Of a stretch of DNA of 64,000 bases, positions 21,099 to 32,115 are shown one piece after another (within the stretch, counting starts at the first letter, position 1; each line of letters starts with the position of its first letter). A model generated the notes under the pieces. It saw only the letters and a program-made list of their open reading frames with translations, was not told the DNA's origin and did not search any database. Location of the stretch: assembly GCA_030789695.1 (NCBI GenBank), contig CM061139.1:110582837-110646836 (forward strand), given 5' to 3'. The position numbers were made by a program, and so were the translations under genes. Source of the DNA: Scilla litardierei. Taxonomy: Eukaryota; Streptophyta; Magnoliopsida; Asparagales; Asparagaceae.

Positions 21099-23213
21099 AT
21101 GGGCCGATCTCAAAATGAAAGATCCTCTACGAATCCTCGTCGGTCTGCTCGCCAAGCTGCATCATCTCGCCAGAATCCTCCATCTTCTGCTTTCTCTCCT
21201 TTCAAACAGAAAGGTGGTGTTCCACGATCTTCTAGGGTCTCGTCCGCTGGAATCTTGCCCTCTTCATCATCTTCAGTGTCTTCTGACCACATGCATTCTG
21301 GAGCTGCCTTGAATTTGGCTATGGTACCTTTTTCCCCAATCTCTGTTGATTCTTGCTATCGTGTTTCCTCTCAAATGCCGTTCTCCGAAGAAGATGAATC
21401 ATTTCCTCCTCCTGTCACTGTGGAAGATTGGTTTTGGTGTCTTCGACGAACTGATCGCTAGTTGGACATTTCTTGGATGGATCTATCCAATACTCGTTTT
21501 GGTACTGTACATCTTAAAGATCTGAAAGGGAAGTTGCTAAGTGTGAGGGTTCCCTTCGATGATCTAATTGTTCTGAAACCTTGGAATCCCCCTGAGCCAT
21601 CTGTTAAACTTTCTGAAATTGTTGTTTTGGATGACTCTGACTCAGTGTCCTCGTCAGCTGCTGATGATGGTCTGAAGAATGGTGTAGGGTCTTCATACCA
21701 AGACACTTCTGATACGGCTAATGCTGGAGTTTCGGATACTCATGCTGCTGTTCATAATGTGTGTTTCTCTATGAATGAGAGTGCTAATAAGTTGGGTTCT
21801 GAAAATGAGACGGTTGAGGTTGATAAAGAACTTTCCACTAATGCATCTACAGCTGATGTTGATCCTGCCTCAGTTCTGAATTCCTCCGCACCTGCAGAAG
21901 AGAGTACTGATCCTCCTGAACAGGTCATCTCTTTGGATGAAAATGTTACACCTTCGCCTAATGTTGAATCTTATGTCAAATCTGATGATTGTGCTCATAA
22001 AGAAGCTCCCAAGGTGTCTGTTGATCCCAGTGTGGATCCTTTTGTTATTCTTCCTCGCAAGACTAGATCGGGGTCTCTCAAGCGCAAAGTATCTTCCACA
22101 TCCTGCAGGGTCTCTCCATCTAAGTCTCCAAAGTTATCAAAAGGGTTAGGTTCCTTCTCTCCCTCTGATGGTCTTGCCTCTGAAGCTATTTATATTCAAT
22201 TTTTTGATAAGTCTTGCAAGGATAGATGGGTAGTTTACTCTGATAGATCCATTTTTGGAGAAAAGTCTATTGCAGTCTCATCTTTCAAACATACACACTT
22301 TCTTGCTTTTCTCAAAGATATTGACTTGTTTCAAGCTGCCAGTTGTTTTAAGACCTATTATCCGGTTATGGTACGAGAGTTTTATTGCAACCTATTCAAA
22401 TCTACAGCTGATTCTTCTTCTAAATGGGGCTTTAAAACTTTTGTTCGTGGGAAAATTGTTCCATTCTCCCCTGATATCATAAACAATCTGCTCAAATGGC
22501 CGTGTGGTCAATGTCTTCCTCCTTATGGTGCTTCTGTTGGTGTCGACTTTGACTTATTCATTCAGACTGTCACTGGTGGGCAGTTTTCATGTTGGCCTAA
22601 ATCCGTTTCTTTCCCTTCGTCTGCTCTGACAGCTAAGTTCTATATGCTATATCGCATTGCTACTCGTAACTGGTTGCCTACTTCCAACATGTCTATTGTT
22701 ACGAAGTCTATGTGCAAATTGCTGTTTGCTGCTGGGACTAAGAAGTCTTTCAACTTGGGTCGCCTTATCTTCGATTCCATCTTATCTTTATCAGAATCTT
22801 CAGCTCCTCATACTGTCCTGCCGCATGCGTCCCTAATTTCTATGATTCTCTTCTCTCATGGAATTGTTCCAGCAACTTCTGAGCTTCCAGTATCCTGTGA
22901 CTTGATAAGCTTTACAACCAAGTCTATTGCCAGCAAAATTGATGACCTGACTGTCCTTCCTTCTGTGTCCTTTATGCCGTCCTCTCCTTCTCCATCTGTT
23001 TCTAAATCAGCTAATAAAAGGCCTTCTCCTCCTCAAGCTTCTGTCCAAGATCTCCAGGATGACATGTTGGTGTTTCAGAGAGCTGTCAAGGCTGTTGATG
23101 ATCAGCTCGTTATGCTTGAGAGTCAGAGGGTTCTTCTTCAAGCTCAGAGGATTTTTCTTCAAGACAGGATTGCTGAACTTCAAGCCAAGGTGTCTCCTTC
23201 TGATGAGGTTTGA
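21099..23213 (+). pseudogene. Envelope-like ORF, copy 2, one internal stop
   Basis: The frame runs from MGRSQNERSS at 21099 to TGA 23211-23213, about 704 codons, with a single internal TAG at 21459-21461 (AAG in copy 1). The Ser-rich N-terminus is followed by an acidic, repetitive middle, a conserved domain from IYIQFFDKSC (about 22187) to about 22960, and a C-terminal coiled-coil-like helix (QDLQDDMLVFQRAVKAVDDQ and following). It is better preserved than the copy 1 version. The function in SIRE-type elements is unproven; the name reflects position only. It has no clear signal peptide of its own, so the upstream hydrophobic ORF may matter. Confidence 0.78.
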
Positions 23214-23458
23214 TCTTTGGCTTTTTCTGTCACAAAGGGGGAGTAGTATAGGCATGTTCTGTATATGAATGGTTGTTCTGAACATGTGGGTGATCTAAAT
23301 GTCTTGACTTGTGACTTGACTTGGGGGCTGTTTTTGGTCTTCTGACTGGTATGTCTTCTATCTGACTGTATGGCTTCCTTTCAAAAGCATTTCTTCTGCT
23401 TGTCTCTTTTCTTTGATGATATCGGATCACTTTCTGTTTGATTGTGCCACTAAAAGCC

Positions 23459-23470
23459 AAAGGGGGAGAT
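23459..23470 (+). promoter_or_regulatory. Polypurine tract, copy 2
   Basis: AAAGGGGGAGAT immediately before the 3' LTR. Confidence 0.88.
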
Positions 23471-24366
23471 TGTTAAGTTTTTTATTTGTCTATTGTGGCA
23501 CAACGGCTCTGGTGAAATGTTAAACAGTATGTTAAGTGCAATGTTGAACGTGGTGGAATGTTAAACATTATGTTATGAAAAATGTTGAACGTGTTTGTTC
23601 AACATTTGGTTCTTCATCACCTGTTCTTATCATCAAAGATTTCTTATTATAGCTAAAGGGCTTGCAGTTATGCATTTGGTGCTATTGAAGATTCTCTCTT
23701 ATCTTTTGAACGGATGCAGATCTTCGTTCTTCGGTCCACTCTTGGTTTAAGGATTTTGCAGATCCAGTCGGTTATAGATGTTGTAACCGAGTGTTGAGTT
23801 GTTGAGATTGTTCTGGTTGGCTTCATGATCTCTTGGCTGCGGAAGTTTCTCTTGGATTGGTTGAGAAAAATCTCAGCGATTTTTTACCTGTGCTCCTGTT
23901 GTTGTTAACAGTTTAACTATCTTGAAGAGGGTCTCTAAAAACTGCAGCAAGGTGACGGGGAGGATTGCTGCGGCTGCTGTGATAGCGTTGATCGTCTTTG
24001 GTGAAAGGGGATCTAAAAAGCTCCGGGAGGAGGCTCACATCTACATTGTAGAGGATCAAGGGAGTTGATCTTGGTGAGTACTGCAAGGGGATCTTGCTCG
24101 CAAGGGGAGCTTGCGCAAATTACTCAAGGAGTTGATTGCGATCAACTCGTGTAGCATGTATTGAGGGGGAGTGTATTTCCTCTAATATCTTTCAGTTTTG
24201 ATGTCTGTATTCTACATACTATATAATGGAGTAATTTGATTTTCTGGGCGGGGCCCCGCAGATGTAGGTGTGCGCACCGAACTGCGTTACCAACGACCTT
24301 GTGTTATGATGTGTTGCTTGATATTATTTCTATGTGCCCTATAATTAGGATTGCGTACTAATTTCA
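23471..24366 (+). repeat. 3' LTR, copia copy 2 (896 bp)
   Basis: Near-identical to 14924-15821; it ends TTTCA and is followed by the target duplication TATAT. Confidence 0.95.
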
Positions 24367-24371
24367 TATAT

Positions 24372-24650
24372 ATTCCCTGCATTTCATCACCATGATTGAA
24401 ACCTCACGTTCCTTTCACCTCTATGGATTCCAAGAGCTCAGAACTCAAAACCCAGCTCTAAATTGAATGACAAGCTACTTATCAAACAGTTTACAAGTGT
24501 CATATACAGACTAAGTGGATTCACGCACAGGCAACTGCAATGGACAAGAATCAATGTTCGTGGGTTGGACCCCAAGAACGACCCATGTCCACTCGTTTGG
24601 ATGTGCTAACAATCTTTACTGCCTTAATGCCCTATCGATGATTGATTGAT
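24372..24650. other. Unique non-coding flank
   Basis: No gene, repeat or motif recognised. Confidence 0.4.
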
Positions 24651-25989
24651 ACATAAAGGAATGATAGTACTGTTCCATGTTCAAAGGACTGAACCATCTC
24701 GCCTTGATCAATAAAAGATGGTCCAAGACCTTTGATGCCTAACGCTCCTACTTTTTTTATGCAAATCAACTTGTTTAATTATTGTTGTTATGATCAAGAA
24801 ACTAATAAGGTTAAATGTCAGCACTTTGTGTGTAGCACTGCACTAGCTTCCAATTTTGCTCCATCAGGCTAAAGGAATGCTAACGCGCGCATGCAGCTAG
24901 AACCCACTTTACAAAGATGCAACCTTTTTAACGAAAATGGAACGTCAACCACCAAGTCTTTTTACCCTTGGATTTTCCTACTTCTCTACTTCATAAAAAA
25001 GGCTCCATAATTTCTTACCAAAATACAAAAATGTCGTCTTCAATTCATCAACAACATTGTCCTGTCTTTTTCCTTCTCATGCTCAATGCAATTTTTCACA
25101 TGCCAGGTGTCAAACTCTATGCAAGGACTCAAAGTTGTTTGCGGCCTCCTCAAAGTTCTAGAAGTTATATAAAGAATAATAAGAAGAACACAACTTTAAG
25201 GAACTAAAAACTGTTAGAATGCATGGCACAATAACCACGTGGGGATTTGATGAGTATATGCACAGTATTAGTAAAACGTTGTGCCGCGTTAATCAGCTTG
25301 GCCTAATAAGGCTAAATCCAGAGTTTAGCAGCAATATTCCTGGATCAAAGAGTTTCGTGCTCAAATTTGCATGCATGAAACCATGGAAGCCTACAACTTT
25401 TAGGAACTAAAAACTGGGTGCCAAGCTCGAGGTACATGCTTGAAGTGTAGATTATCTAACCTTCTAGAAATAATTAATTGCTCGTCTACGTAAATATATA
25501 CATAATATATATAAATTACTAGATGAGCCACATGTATCCATGATGGGTCAAAAAGGGAAGCATGAACGATAGCATTAGGGTTTTCAGGTCCACATCAAAG
25601 CAATGCCAACACTACAACACACTATCTCGAACAAGACCCACGATTTGCAAACTCACCCCTCACCCATCATAGAGACAGCAGCAGGAGGGTCAACTTCAAG
25701 CCTTCGGTGTAATTATTCCTCAAAGATAACCATTTAGTAAAGTGATCCGCTTCTCTACGTCATATCTAATGAAACACCTCATCAAAACTTGATGCATATT
25801 TGTCTTGGTTCCAAATCAAAAGAAATAAGAGAAAAATTTTGGTCGAGCGAGAACAACAAACAGATTTGATTCTTTGAGATGAAGTCCTCAGGCTGATTTT
25901 ATAATTTATTTGAGCCAATATGTTTACGTGGCCATCTAAGCTCATGTTTGATATTTTGATTTTTGAGACCGTATATATAGCAGAGTATT
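24651..25989. repeat. Diverged direct duplication, copy A
   Basis: Collinear with 28241-29706. Shared landmarks in the same order include AAAGGAATGATAGTA at the start, AATGCTAACGCG, GCATGGCACAATAACCACGT, GATGGGTCAAAAAGG, CACTACAACACACTATCTCG and GCAGAGTATT at the end. The copies differ by many substitutions and indels. The short ORFs inside (24968-25207, 25219-25410) do not keep one reading frame between copies, so I do not call them genes. Copy A continues into GAGTAG where copy B enters an LTR. Confidence 0.85.
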
Positions 25990-26330
25990 GAGTAGTTTAG
26001 AAAACTATATGTATATCGGAATTTGATGATGCTAAAGAAACACCACGTCATGCATTTTCTAATCTTAAATTTTAAGCGGCTGCTACGCATTTGCAAATTA
26101 TTCGGTGTTGCTGATCTTTAACGTCTTGAACATTTGCAATCCTGACGTGATGGTGCGCTTTCAAGTATCAAGGTCATAGAATTAGTCATATATGTCTACC
26201 ATTTTTAATGCAAAACTGATGGCTGCAATTGTAAAATTTTGGGAAGATACACAGGCTGTGCCGCTGTAGGTGGACTTTAAAAAGGGTAACAAAATATTAG
26301 AGACAAATCAGGATTTATTGACATAATAGT
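25990..26330. other. Non-coding segment after copy A
   Basis: No gene seen. It is probably the native continuation of the duplicated segment (its counterpart in copy B is displaced by the Tat insertion at 29707). It ends with ATAGT, the candidate target duplication of the Tat-like fragment. Confidence 0.45.
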
Positions 26331-27050
26331 TGTTGAGGTCAAAATGGCCGAGACAGTTGTCAAGCTGACATAGACCCTTCGTGCTTAGCTGGAACCTCGT
26401 CAGCGAGTGAAGTGGGGTCCTAGGTTGAAAGAATCTGGGTCGAGTGATGGATGTAGATGATGATGCGGTTCTCGATCGACCTTTAGACGGATGATGCGTC
26501 AATCATTCGAGGTTGGGAAGCTCGGAGACGACCCTCACAGAGGATGGTGATTAGTCGATCTGCACCACAAGGACACGTTAAGGGGGTCGGATTTGGGTTC
26601 CGACACAAATTCCTTCCGATGCTTAAGTTATTTTGGGAACTTAAGGATGAGAGGGAGCTAACAGCAGCTGAGATCGACCCACGGAGGTTCGCCTCAGATC
26701 TGACGTCGCTAGCTCTATAGTGTTAGAAATATCAGCTGAGAAAGTAGAGTTCTATGTCTTAGAACCCCCTTACCTTTGTTCTTTCGTCCATTTATAGGTT
26801 GTTCCTCTTTGATTATATGTAACCGTCCCTTATTGACTCGGGCACGATCGCCACCAAGATTCGAGATAACGGCTGCCCATTTACTCGGCCACATTAACCT
26901 CCCCCAGAATATTAGCACAAGCCTAACGGTCGAACAATCCGTTCGTCTAACTCGGCACATACCCGCTTTGAGCGACGGGTATCGGATTGCGGGTGCCAAA
27001 TGGGTCGGGTACGTGGATACTCCAGCAGGATCCGTACCCGTGCACTAACA
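26331..27050 (-). repeat. 3' LTR of Tat-like fragment 1 (about 720 bp)
   Basis: Read on the - strand it starts TGTTAGTG just after a purine-rich AAATGATGGGGACCAT, and ends CTCAACA. A TATAAAT box lies at 26790-26796 on the - strand. The left boundary is inferred from the TG...CA ends, not from a confirmed duplication. Confidence 0.55.
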
Positions 27051-27429
27051 ATGGTCCCCATCATTTGTGCCTTATCAGAAACTGTGCTGATTGAGATCGA
27101 ATGATATGTAATCTCCTTAAATGCGCACGTTTTTCGAAACATTTGATTTGATTTGCACCGCCAAAATCCTTTCGTCTTTGAATTGATCTCCGTCACTTCT
27201 TGTGGCTGGCTTCGGACATGTGTCGTTCATCGACTGTCAGTCGGTTGAATTCCTTCGTGTAAAAAGAAAAGTGAGGAAGAAGAAGAGATCTTTCTGCTTC
27301 GCCTTCTTCCATGTTTCGAAAGCTTGTTTCCAGCATCACCTTCCCGAAGATTGCTTGTTTTCTAAGATATTCCCCTCTGACCGATTTTGACTCTCTTTAA
27401 ATCTGTCAGGTATGTTTGCTACAGTCATA

Positions 27430-28240
27430 ATGAAGGAGCCGACCTACGAGGAGCTCATGGTGCGCCTTCAACCACCTCGATGCGAGGAAGTTCCTTAAAA
27501 GGGTAAAGGAGTTTGGATTAAACCAGACTTTTCCATTCACCGGAGGGATCTGAACTTGAAGGTTCATGGAGTTATCTTAGAGATGGCCCCTAGGTTTTCT
27601 CTCGATCTGACTGCTGAGGTCTGGCGAGGTTGTTTCTGTCATCCTTTTAGGGTTGAGTGCCTAATTCGGATGAGAGAGTGTGATTTCCACGGAAGAGTGA
27701 GTTTGGGGTGTATCTTAAAGCTTTTCGCCTAGGACTCCGGTTTCCTATTCATCCCTTCGTTGTAGAGGTTCTGTGCTCTTCGGAGCCTTCCATTTGTAGA
27801 CTCGTTCCCCAAGCTTCCCCCCTTAATTGGCTTCATCATGTGGTGTGAGCTCTGTGGGGTTCGACCATCCCTTGGTTTATTCAAGTATTTCTTCTGGATA
27901 ATACCCGACCCTCACCAAGTATGGTACCATATCGTTGCTCGCCTGGCCGTGAGGCTTATAAACGACCTTCTGATTTCTGACCCTCGGTGGAAATACACCT
28001 TTGTGTTTGTCGTCCTTCCCGACCTGGGACCGATAATCAACGGTCAGAGTTCTCCGAATCCTGAGCTTGCTAGAGAGTCTCGGTTATCATCGGAGGAGGT
28101 CAGAGCCAGGTTGTCGCCGGGCGAGACTGAGGCGGTGAAGCTTCTTCTGGATCGACCGAGGCGAGAGAGGTCAAATCAGTATCTGTTGGATGATCATACG
28201 TTGAAGACTCTTTTGTGGAGAGCAGGTAATGTCCTTCATT
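27430..28240 (+). pseudogene. Tat antisense ORF (putative gypsy-type transposon domain), fragment 1
   Basis: Lies on the + strand, opposite to the element. The ATG at 27430 (MKEPTYEELM) is followed by TAA at 27496-27498 and at least two frameshifts. Pieces resemble the ORF at 31327: LRFPIHPF in one frame near 27738, then PSLGLFKYFF near residue 10 of the 27838 frame, matching LRFPIHPY and PSLALFQHFF there. This pattern is that of the plant domain called putative gypsy type transposon (Transposase_28, PF04195), found as an extra ORF in Tat elements. The end is cut at the duplication junction. The biochemical function of the family is unknown. Confidence 0.6.
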
Positions 28241-29706
28241 ACAGAAAGGAATGATAGTATTGTTCCATGTTCATAGGACTAAAACATCTTGCATTGGTCA
28301 ATAAAAGATGGTCCATGACCTGTGATGCCTAATGCTCCTACTTCTTTATGCAAATTAACTGGTTTCATTAATCGTTGTTATGATCAAGAAACTAATAAAG
28401 TTAAATTTCAGCACTTCGTGCATCACTGCACTAGCTTCAAAATCATGCCCAAGCTTCCAATTTTGCTACATCAAGCTAAAGGAATGCTAACGCGCATGCA
28501 GCTAGAAACCACTCTATAAAGCTGCAACCTTTATTACGAAAATGGAACGTCAACCACCTAGTCTTTCTACCCTTGGATTTTCCTACTTTATGAAAAAGGC
28601 TCCATAATTTCTTACCAAAATACAAAATTGTCATCTTCAATTCACCAACAGCATTGTCCTGACTCGTGCCTTTTTCCTTCTCATGCCTAATGCAACACGT
28701 GGTACTCCTGTCAATTTTTCACAAGCCAGGTGTCCAACTCTATGCAAGGACTCAAAGTTGTTTGTGGCCTCCTCAAAGTTCCAGTAGTTATATGAAGAAT
28801 ACTAAGAAGAATTTGAGGCCGCCATCCGTTAAAATGCATGGCACAATAACCACGTGGGGATTTGATGATTATAAGCACAGTAAAACATTGTGCCGTGTTA
28901 ATCAGATTGGCCTAATAAGGCTAATCCTGAGTTTAGCAGCAATCCTGATCAAAGAGTTACGTGCTCAAATTTGCATGCATGAAACCATGGAAGCCTACGA
29001 CTTTAAGGAACTAAAAACTGGAGTCCAATTGAGTATGTGACATATGTTAGAAATTTGACATGGGCAAAAGGAAAAATATTAGATTACTGCATGAGAAGAG
29101 TCAAGCTATAAGTAGTTGAAGTGTAGATTATTTAACCTTTTAGATATAAAAACTAGATGAGCCACATCAACATGTATCCATGATGGGTCAAAAAGGAAAG
29201 CATGAACGATAGCATTAAGGTTTTTAGGTCCACATCAAAGCAATGCCAACACTACAACACACTATCTCGAACAAGATCCATGATTTGCAAACTCACACGT
29301 CGCCCATCTAGAGACAGAGGGTCAACTTCAAGCCTTCGGTGTAATTATTCCTCAAAGATAACCATTTAGTAAAGTGATCAGCTTCTCTACGTCATATCTA
29401 ATGAAACACCTCATCAAAACTTGATGCATATTTGTCTTGGTTCCAAATCAAAAGAAATAAGAGAAAAATTTTGGTCGAGCGAGAACAACCGCAAACAGAT
29501 TTGATTCTTTGAGATAGAGTCGGCAAGCTGATTTTATAATTTATTTGAGTCAATGTTTACGTGGCAATCTAAGCTCATGTAATTCAATATTCAAATACAG
29601 TTGTTTTATTTCTTTAAGGGGTGCAAATTTTTAAAAGTAGTTTTTGCTGGAAGTTGGGAGATAAGATTGCACGGTTTGATATTTTGAGACCATATAGCAG
29701 AGTATT
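28241..29706. repeat. Diverged direct duplication, copy B
   Basis: Paralogue of 24651-25989, with an extra stretch of about 95 bp near 29580-29680. It ends GTATT (29702-29706), immediately followed by the TGTAGCG LTR end of the Tat element. The ORF 28666-29040 is not conserved in frame with copy A and is not called. Confidence 0.85.
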
Positions 29707-30843
29707 TGTAGCGAGGTGGAACTCGCGTACAATGAATTTGTATTATGAGGAACCAATGGCACGGTGGTTATGCCAATGACAGGATTAGTGCAGGCTATTT
29801 AACGGGTGATTAGTGGGGCGACGAGGCTAAACTTGCTGCGGATGCTGACCACGGTGTCGAATTCGGTAGGATATGATGGAGGGGCGCCCGTACTGCTTAG
29901 GGCGAGGGCGAGCACGATCGGGGATGATGAGCTAATCCTGCACAAGGAGCAACTCGTCAGAAAGGCCGGGTTGGGGTCCAACCCTTAGCTTCTCCGATGC
30001 CTAAGTCAGTAATAGGACTTAATTAAAGCGGGGGCTAGGCACGCAAGTCGGACTGAGGGTGAGCCGGACGTACATGACGAGCTATGAGTGGAAGAACAAA
30101 GACATGGACGACCTTTGCTCTTGTGTGTGAGTGATAAGATTAAGAGTAAATTTGCCAACCCCTTCACCGTTGGAGGCGAAGGGGTATTTATACCTGACGG
30201 GAGGTGGCTAGGTGGGGCTGATCTGGCATGCTGACTCAATGTGCTGAGCTGGCCCAGGTGTCAGCGGAAGCTTCGGATGAGGATGTCAGGAACAGGAGTG
30301 TCAGCCATGCTTTTGTCAGACGGCGCAACGGCCAAGGGCGCTTTTGTCAGTGTGGCAGGGCCGAAAGCATTAAGTGACAGGGGGCGCAGCGGCCAGGGGG
30401 TGCTTTGTCAGATGGTCGGGCGGCGTAAGTGTCAGTAGTGTCCTTATACTAGGTTATTTGTCGTGTCCGATGTGCCAAAGATCCGTCGGAGCACCTCCCA
30501 GGGGCAGGGCCTGAGACGCGTCGACTGTCCGGCCCGGGCTGAGGCTGAGTGGCCCAGATGCACATTTTGCGCGCTGGTCCTGGCGAACTGGGGGCGAACT
30601 GACGCGTGTCCCGCTAGGGTCATGTCGGGGAGCGCCCCTATCAGCGGCCAAGGCAGGGTGTGCCCATCTCCCAGTCATGTTAGACTCCAGGGTCGGCAGG
30701 CGCCCGGCAGGCCTCTAAAGGTCGGGCATGGAGCGCCCCGTCGCAGGGTTGGCCGCCCCTTCAGGGGGGAAGGGGCGTGCCGACGGGGTAATTCGACGGT
30801 TTAGGGCGGAAGGTCGGACTACCACGGTCTTTAGGTCGTAACA
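29707..30843 (-). repeat. 3' LTR of Tat-like element (about 1137 bp)
   Basis: On the - strand it starts TGTTACGAC after a purine tract with GGGGGCAAT, and ends CTCGCTACA. The outer boundary is supported independently: copy A of the flanking duplication carries the same GCAGAGTATT without the LTR, an empty-site paralogue. TATAAATA lies at 30185-30192 (- strand). Confidence 0.7.
30185..30192 (-). promoter_or_regulatory. LTR TATA box, Tat-like element
   Basis: TATAAATA on the - strand within the 3' LTR, with U3-like sequence upstream (higher coordinates). Confidence 0.5.
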
Positions 30844-30859
30844 ATTGCCCCCGGCATTC
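30844..30859 (-). promoter_or_regulatory. Polypurine tract, Tat-like element
   Basis: On the - strand, GAATGCCGGGGGCAAT abuts TGTTACGAC, the start of the 3' LTR. Confidence 0.6.
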
Positions 30860-31148
30860 GAGTTCGAGGTGGGTGCCCGACTCAGCTCGGATGACGCACC
30901 ACTTCCCCTGCTTTTGAAATGGCAGTTCGAATTTCGATCTGTGCTCGGGAGCGGCGGCGCAGGTCTGGGAATTCCCGTCCGGTTAGCCATTATTGCGATT
31001 TGAAAGCGCATGGGGAAATCGAAGCGCCTCCACGAGTGATCTCGCGATGTGTGGATGAAGGCGTCTTTCATGCCAGTCGAGGTGTCAGGGATGCTCTGAT
31101 GAGCGCCGTGTGGCGGCGCACCGACGGTCGAGATGACTCGTTGTCTTC

Positions 31149-31156
31149 TATAAGTA
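31149..31156 (+). promoter_or_regulatory. Candidate TATA box for the antisense ORF
   Basis: TATAAGTA on the + strand, about 175 nt upstream of the ATG at 31327. A pyrimidine-rich leader follows. It would give the antisense ORF its own promoter. Confidence 0.4.
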
Positions 31157-31326
31157 TGGGGGGAGGGGGACGGCGGAAGCTTACTTCCGGCTTCAATTTT
31201 TCTTCCTACCTTCTGGTTTCTGTCAGTCGTTCACTGACGTTGTCGCTGTTGTCTTTGCCAGAGGTCCGTTTCCGATCGTCTTCTCAGCTCGGCCACTTGC
31301 TAGGTGGTTCCTGTATCCTTTAAGCG

Positions 31327-32115
31327 ATGGCTTCTCATTCTGACTCTGGAACGGGTAGCAGTGCGGTGACAGAGGAGTCAATGTCCGAGGAAAGGTGGTA
31401 GGGGGCGCAGAGGCCTCAGCGGACGAGAACGTGGCGCCCTGACGTACCGAGGGCTATAGTAGCCGTCAGGTGCCGGCCGGACAGGCTCAACATTAGGGAG
31501 ATTCGGCTGCGGTTCGTGCGCCCACCTTGCGAAGCACGGGTACCGAGATCCGAGGGAAGGGTGTGTTCGCCTGGGGATAATGAAGTTGGGGTCTATGTCC
31601 GATCCTTCGAGTTGGGACTTCGATTCCCGATCCACCCTTACCTCCTACACCTAATGAACTTTCTAGAGGTGTCGATCTTCGCCTTGGCGCCCCGCTCTTG
31701 GGGCTTGCTGGTGGGGTTCGCCGTGCTATGCTTTGCCAGCTCACTGAGTCCATCCTTGGCTTTGTTTCAGCACTTCTTCGTAGTTCGGAAGAGGGGGATG
31801 TACCACTACGTCTGCGCGAGGGAGGGGAGGGAGCTCATCACCGGGGTGCCCGCCGATGTTGGTAGGTGGATGGAGGATTTCGTTTTCGTTGAGATGCCGG
31901 TCGACGCGATGCTGATGTCAAACTAGGGCACTGAACCCTCTGGTAAACGAGAGGGTGAAGCTAGCCGGGGAGGCCTGACGAAGGCACAGATCCTGGCGGG
32001 GTTGCCCGAGGCGCACCACCGGTTGGAGAACTTGATGCTGGTCAGTCAGCTTGCCCAGGATTTCTGGTCCGAAGGTAGTTTGAGTCGGGCGTGCCTTTAT
32101 CTGCCGTTATCGTGA
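31327..32115 (+). pseudogene. Tat antisense ORF with putative gypsy-type transposon domain
   Basis: One frame of 262 codons runs from MASHSDSGTGSS at 31327 to TGA 32113-32115, on the strand opposite to the element, with only two internal stops (TAG 31399-31401 and TAG 31924-31926). The middle matches the plant putative gypsy type transposon domain (Transposase_28, PF04195): ELGLRFPIHPYLLHLM, SWGLLVGFAVLC, LSPSLALFQHFFVV, GMYHYV, and a basic/acidic tail AQILAGLPEAHHRLENL resembling a helix. Such extra antisense ORFs between pol and the 3' LTR are a known feature of Tat elements; their role is unknown. It has a candidate TATA box at 31149. The frame is coherent, so decay is recent or mild. Confidence 0.7.

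Larger units (their letters stand above)
14924..24366 (+). mobile_element. Complete SIRE-like Ty1/copia element, copy 2
   Basis: It is bounded by a perfect 5-bp target duplication TATAT (14919-14923 and 24367-24371). The LTRs of 898 and 896 bp both run TGTTAAG...TTTCA and differ at roughly a dozen sites plus small indels by eye, so the insertion is fairly young. The internal order is the same as in copy 1: gag, protease, integrase, RT, RNase H, hydrophobic ORF, envelope-like ORF. Stops at 17866, 18631, 19900, 21063 and 21459 and a 4-nt deletion near 20777 disable it. Most of these lesions are absent in copy 1, so the two copies decayed independently. Confidence 0.95.
26331..28240 (-). mobile_element. 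Truncated Tat-like gypsy fragment 1
   Basis: Comprises a 3' LTR in - orientation (26331-27050), its polypurine tract (27051-27066) and a decayed antisense ORF (27430-28240). It stops abruptly at 28240, where copy B of the flanking duplication begins; the gag-pol part is missing. It has the same architecture as the left end of the larger element at 29707. Confidence 0.6.

Noticed and set aside
24968..29040. Paired small ORFs in duplication copies A and B (24968-25207, 25219-25410, 28666-29040)
   Set aside because: Short common peptide stretches exist, but indels between copies are not multiples of three and the starts and ends differ, so coding is not supported.
24651..29706. Copies A and B as the two LTRs of one retrotransposon
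   Set aside because: No TG...CA ends, no primer site or polypurine tract at the inner edges, and the sequence between is a truncated Tat fragment.
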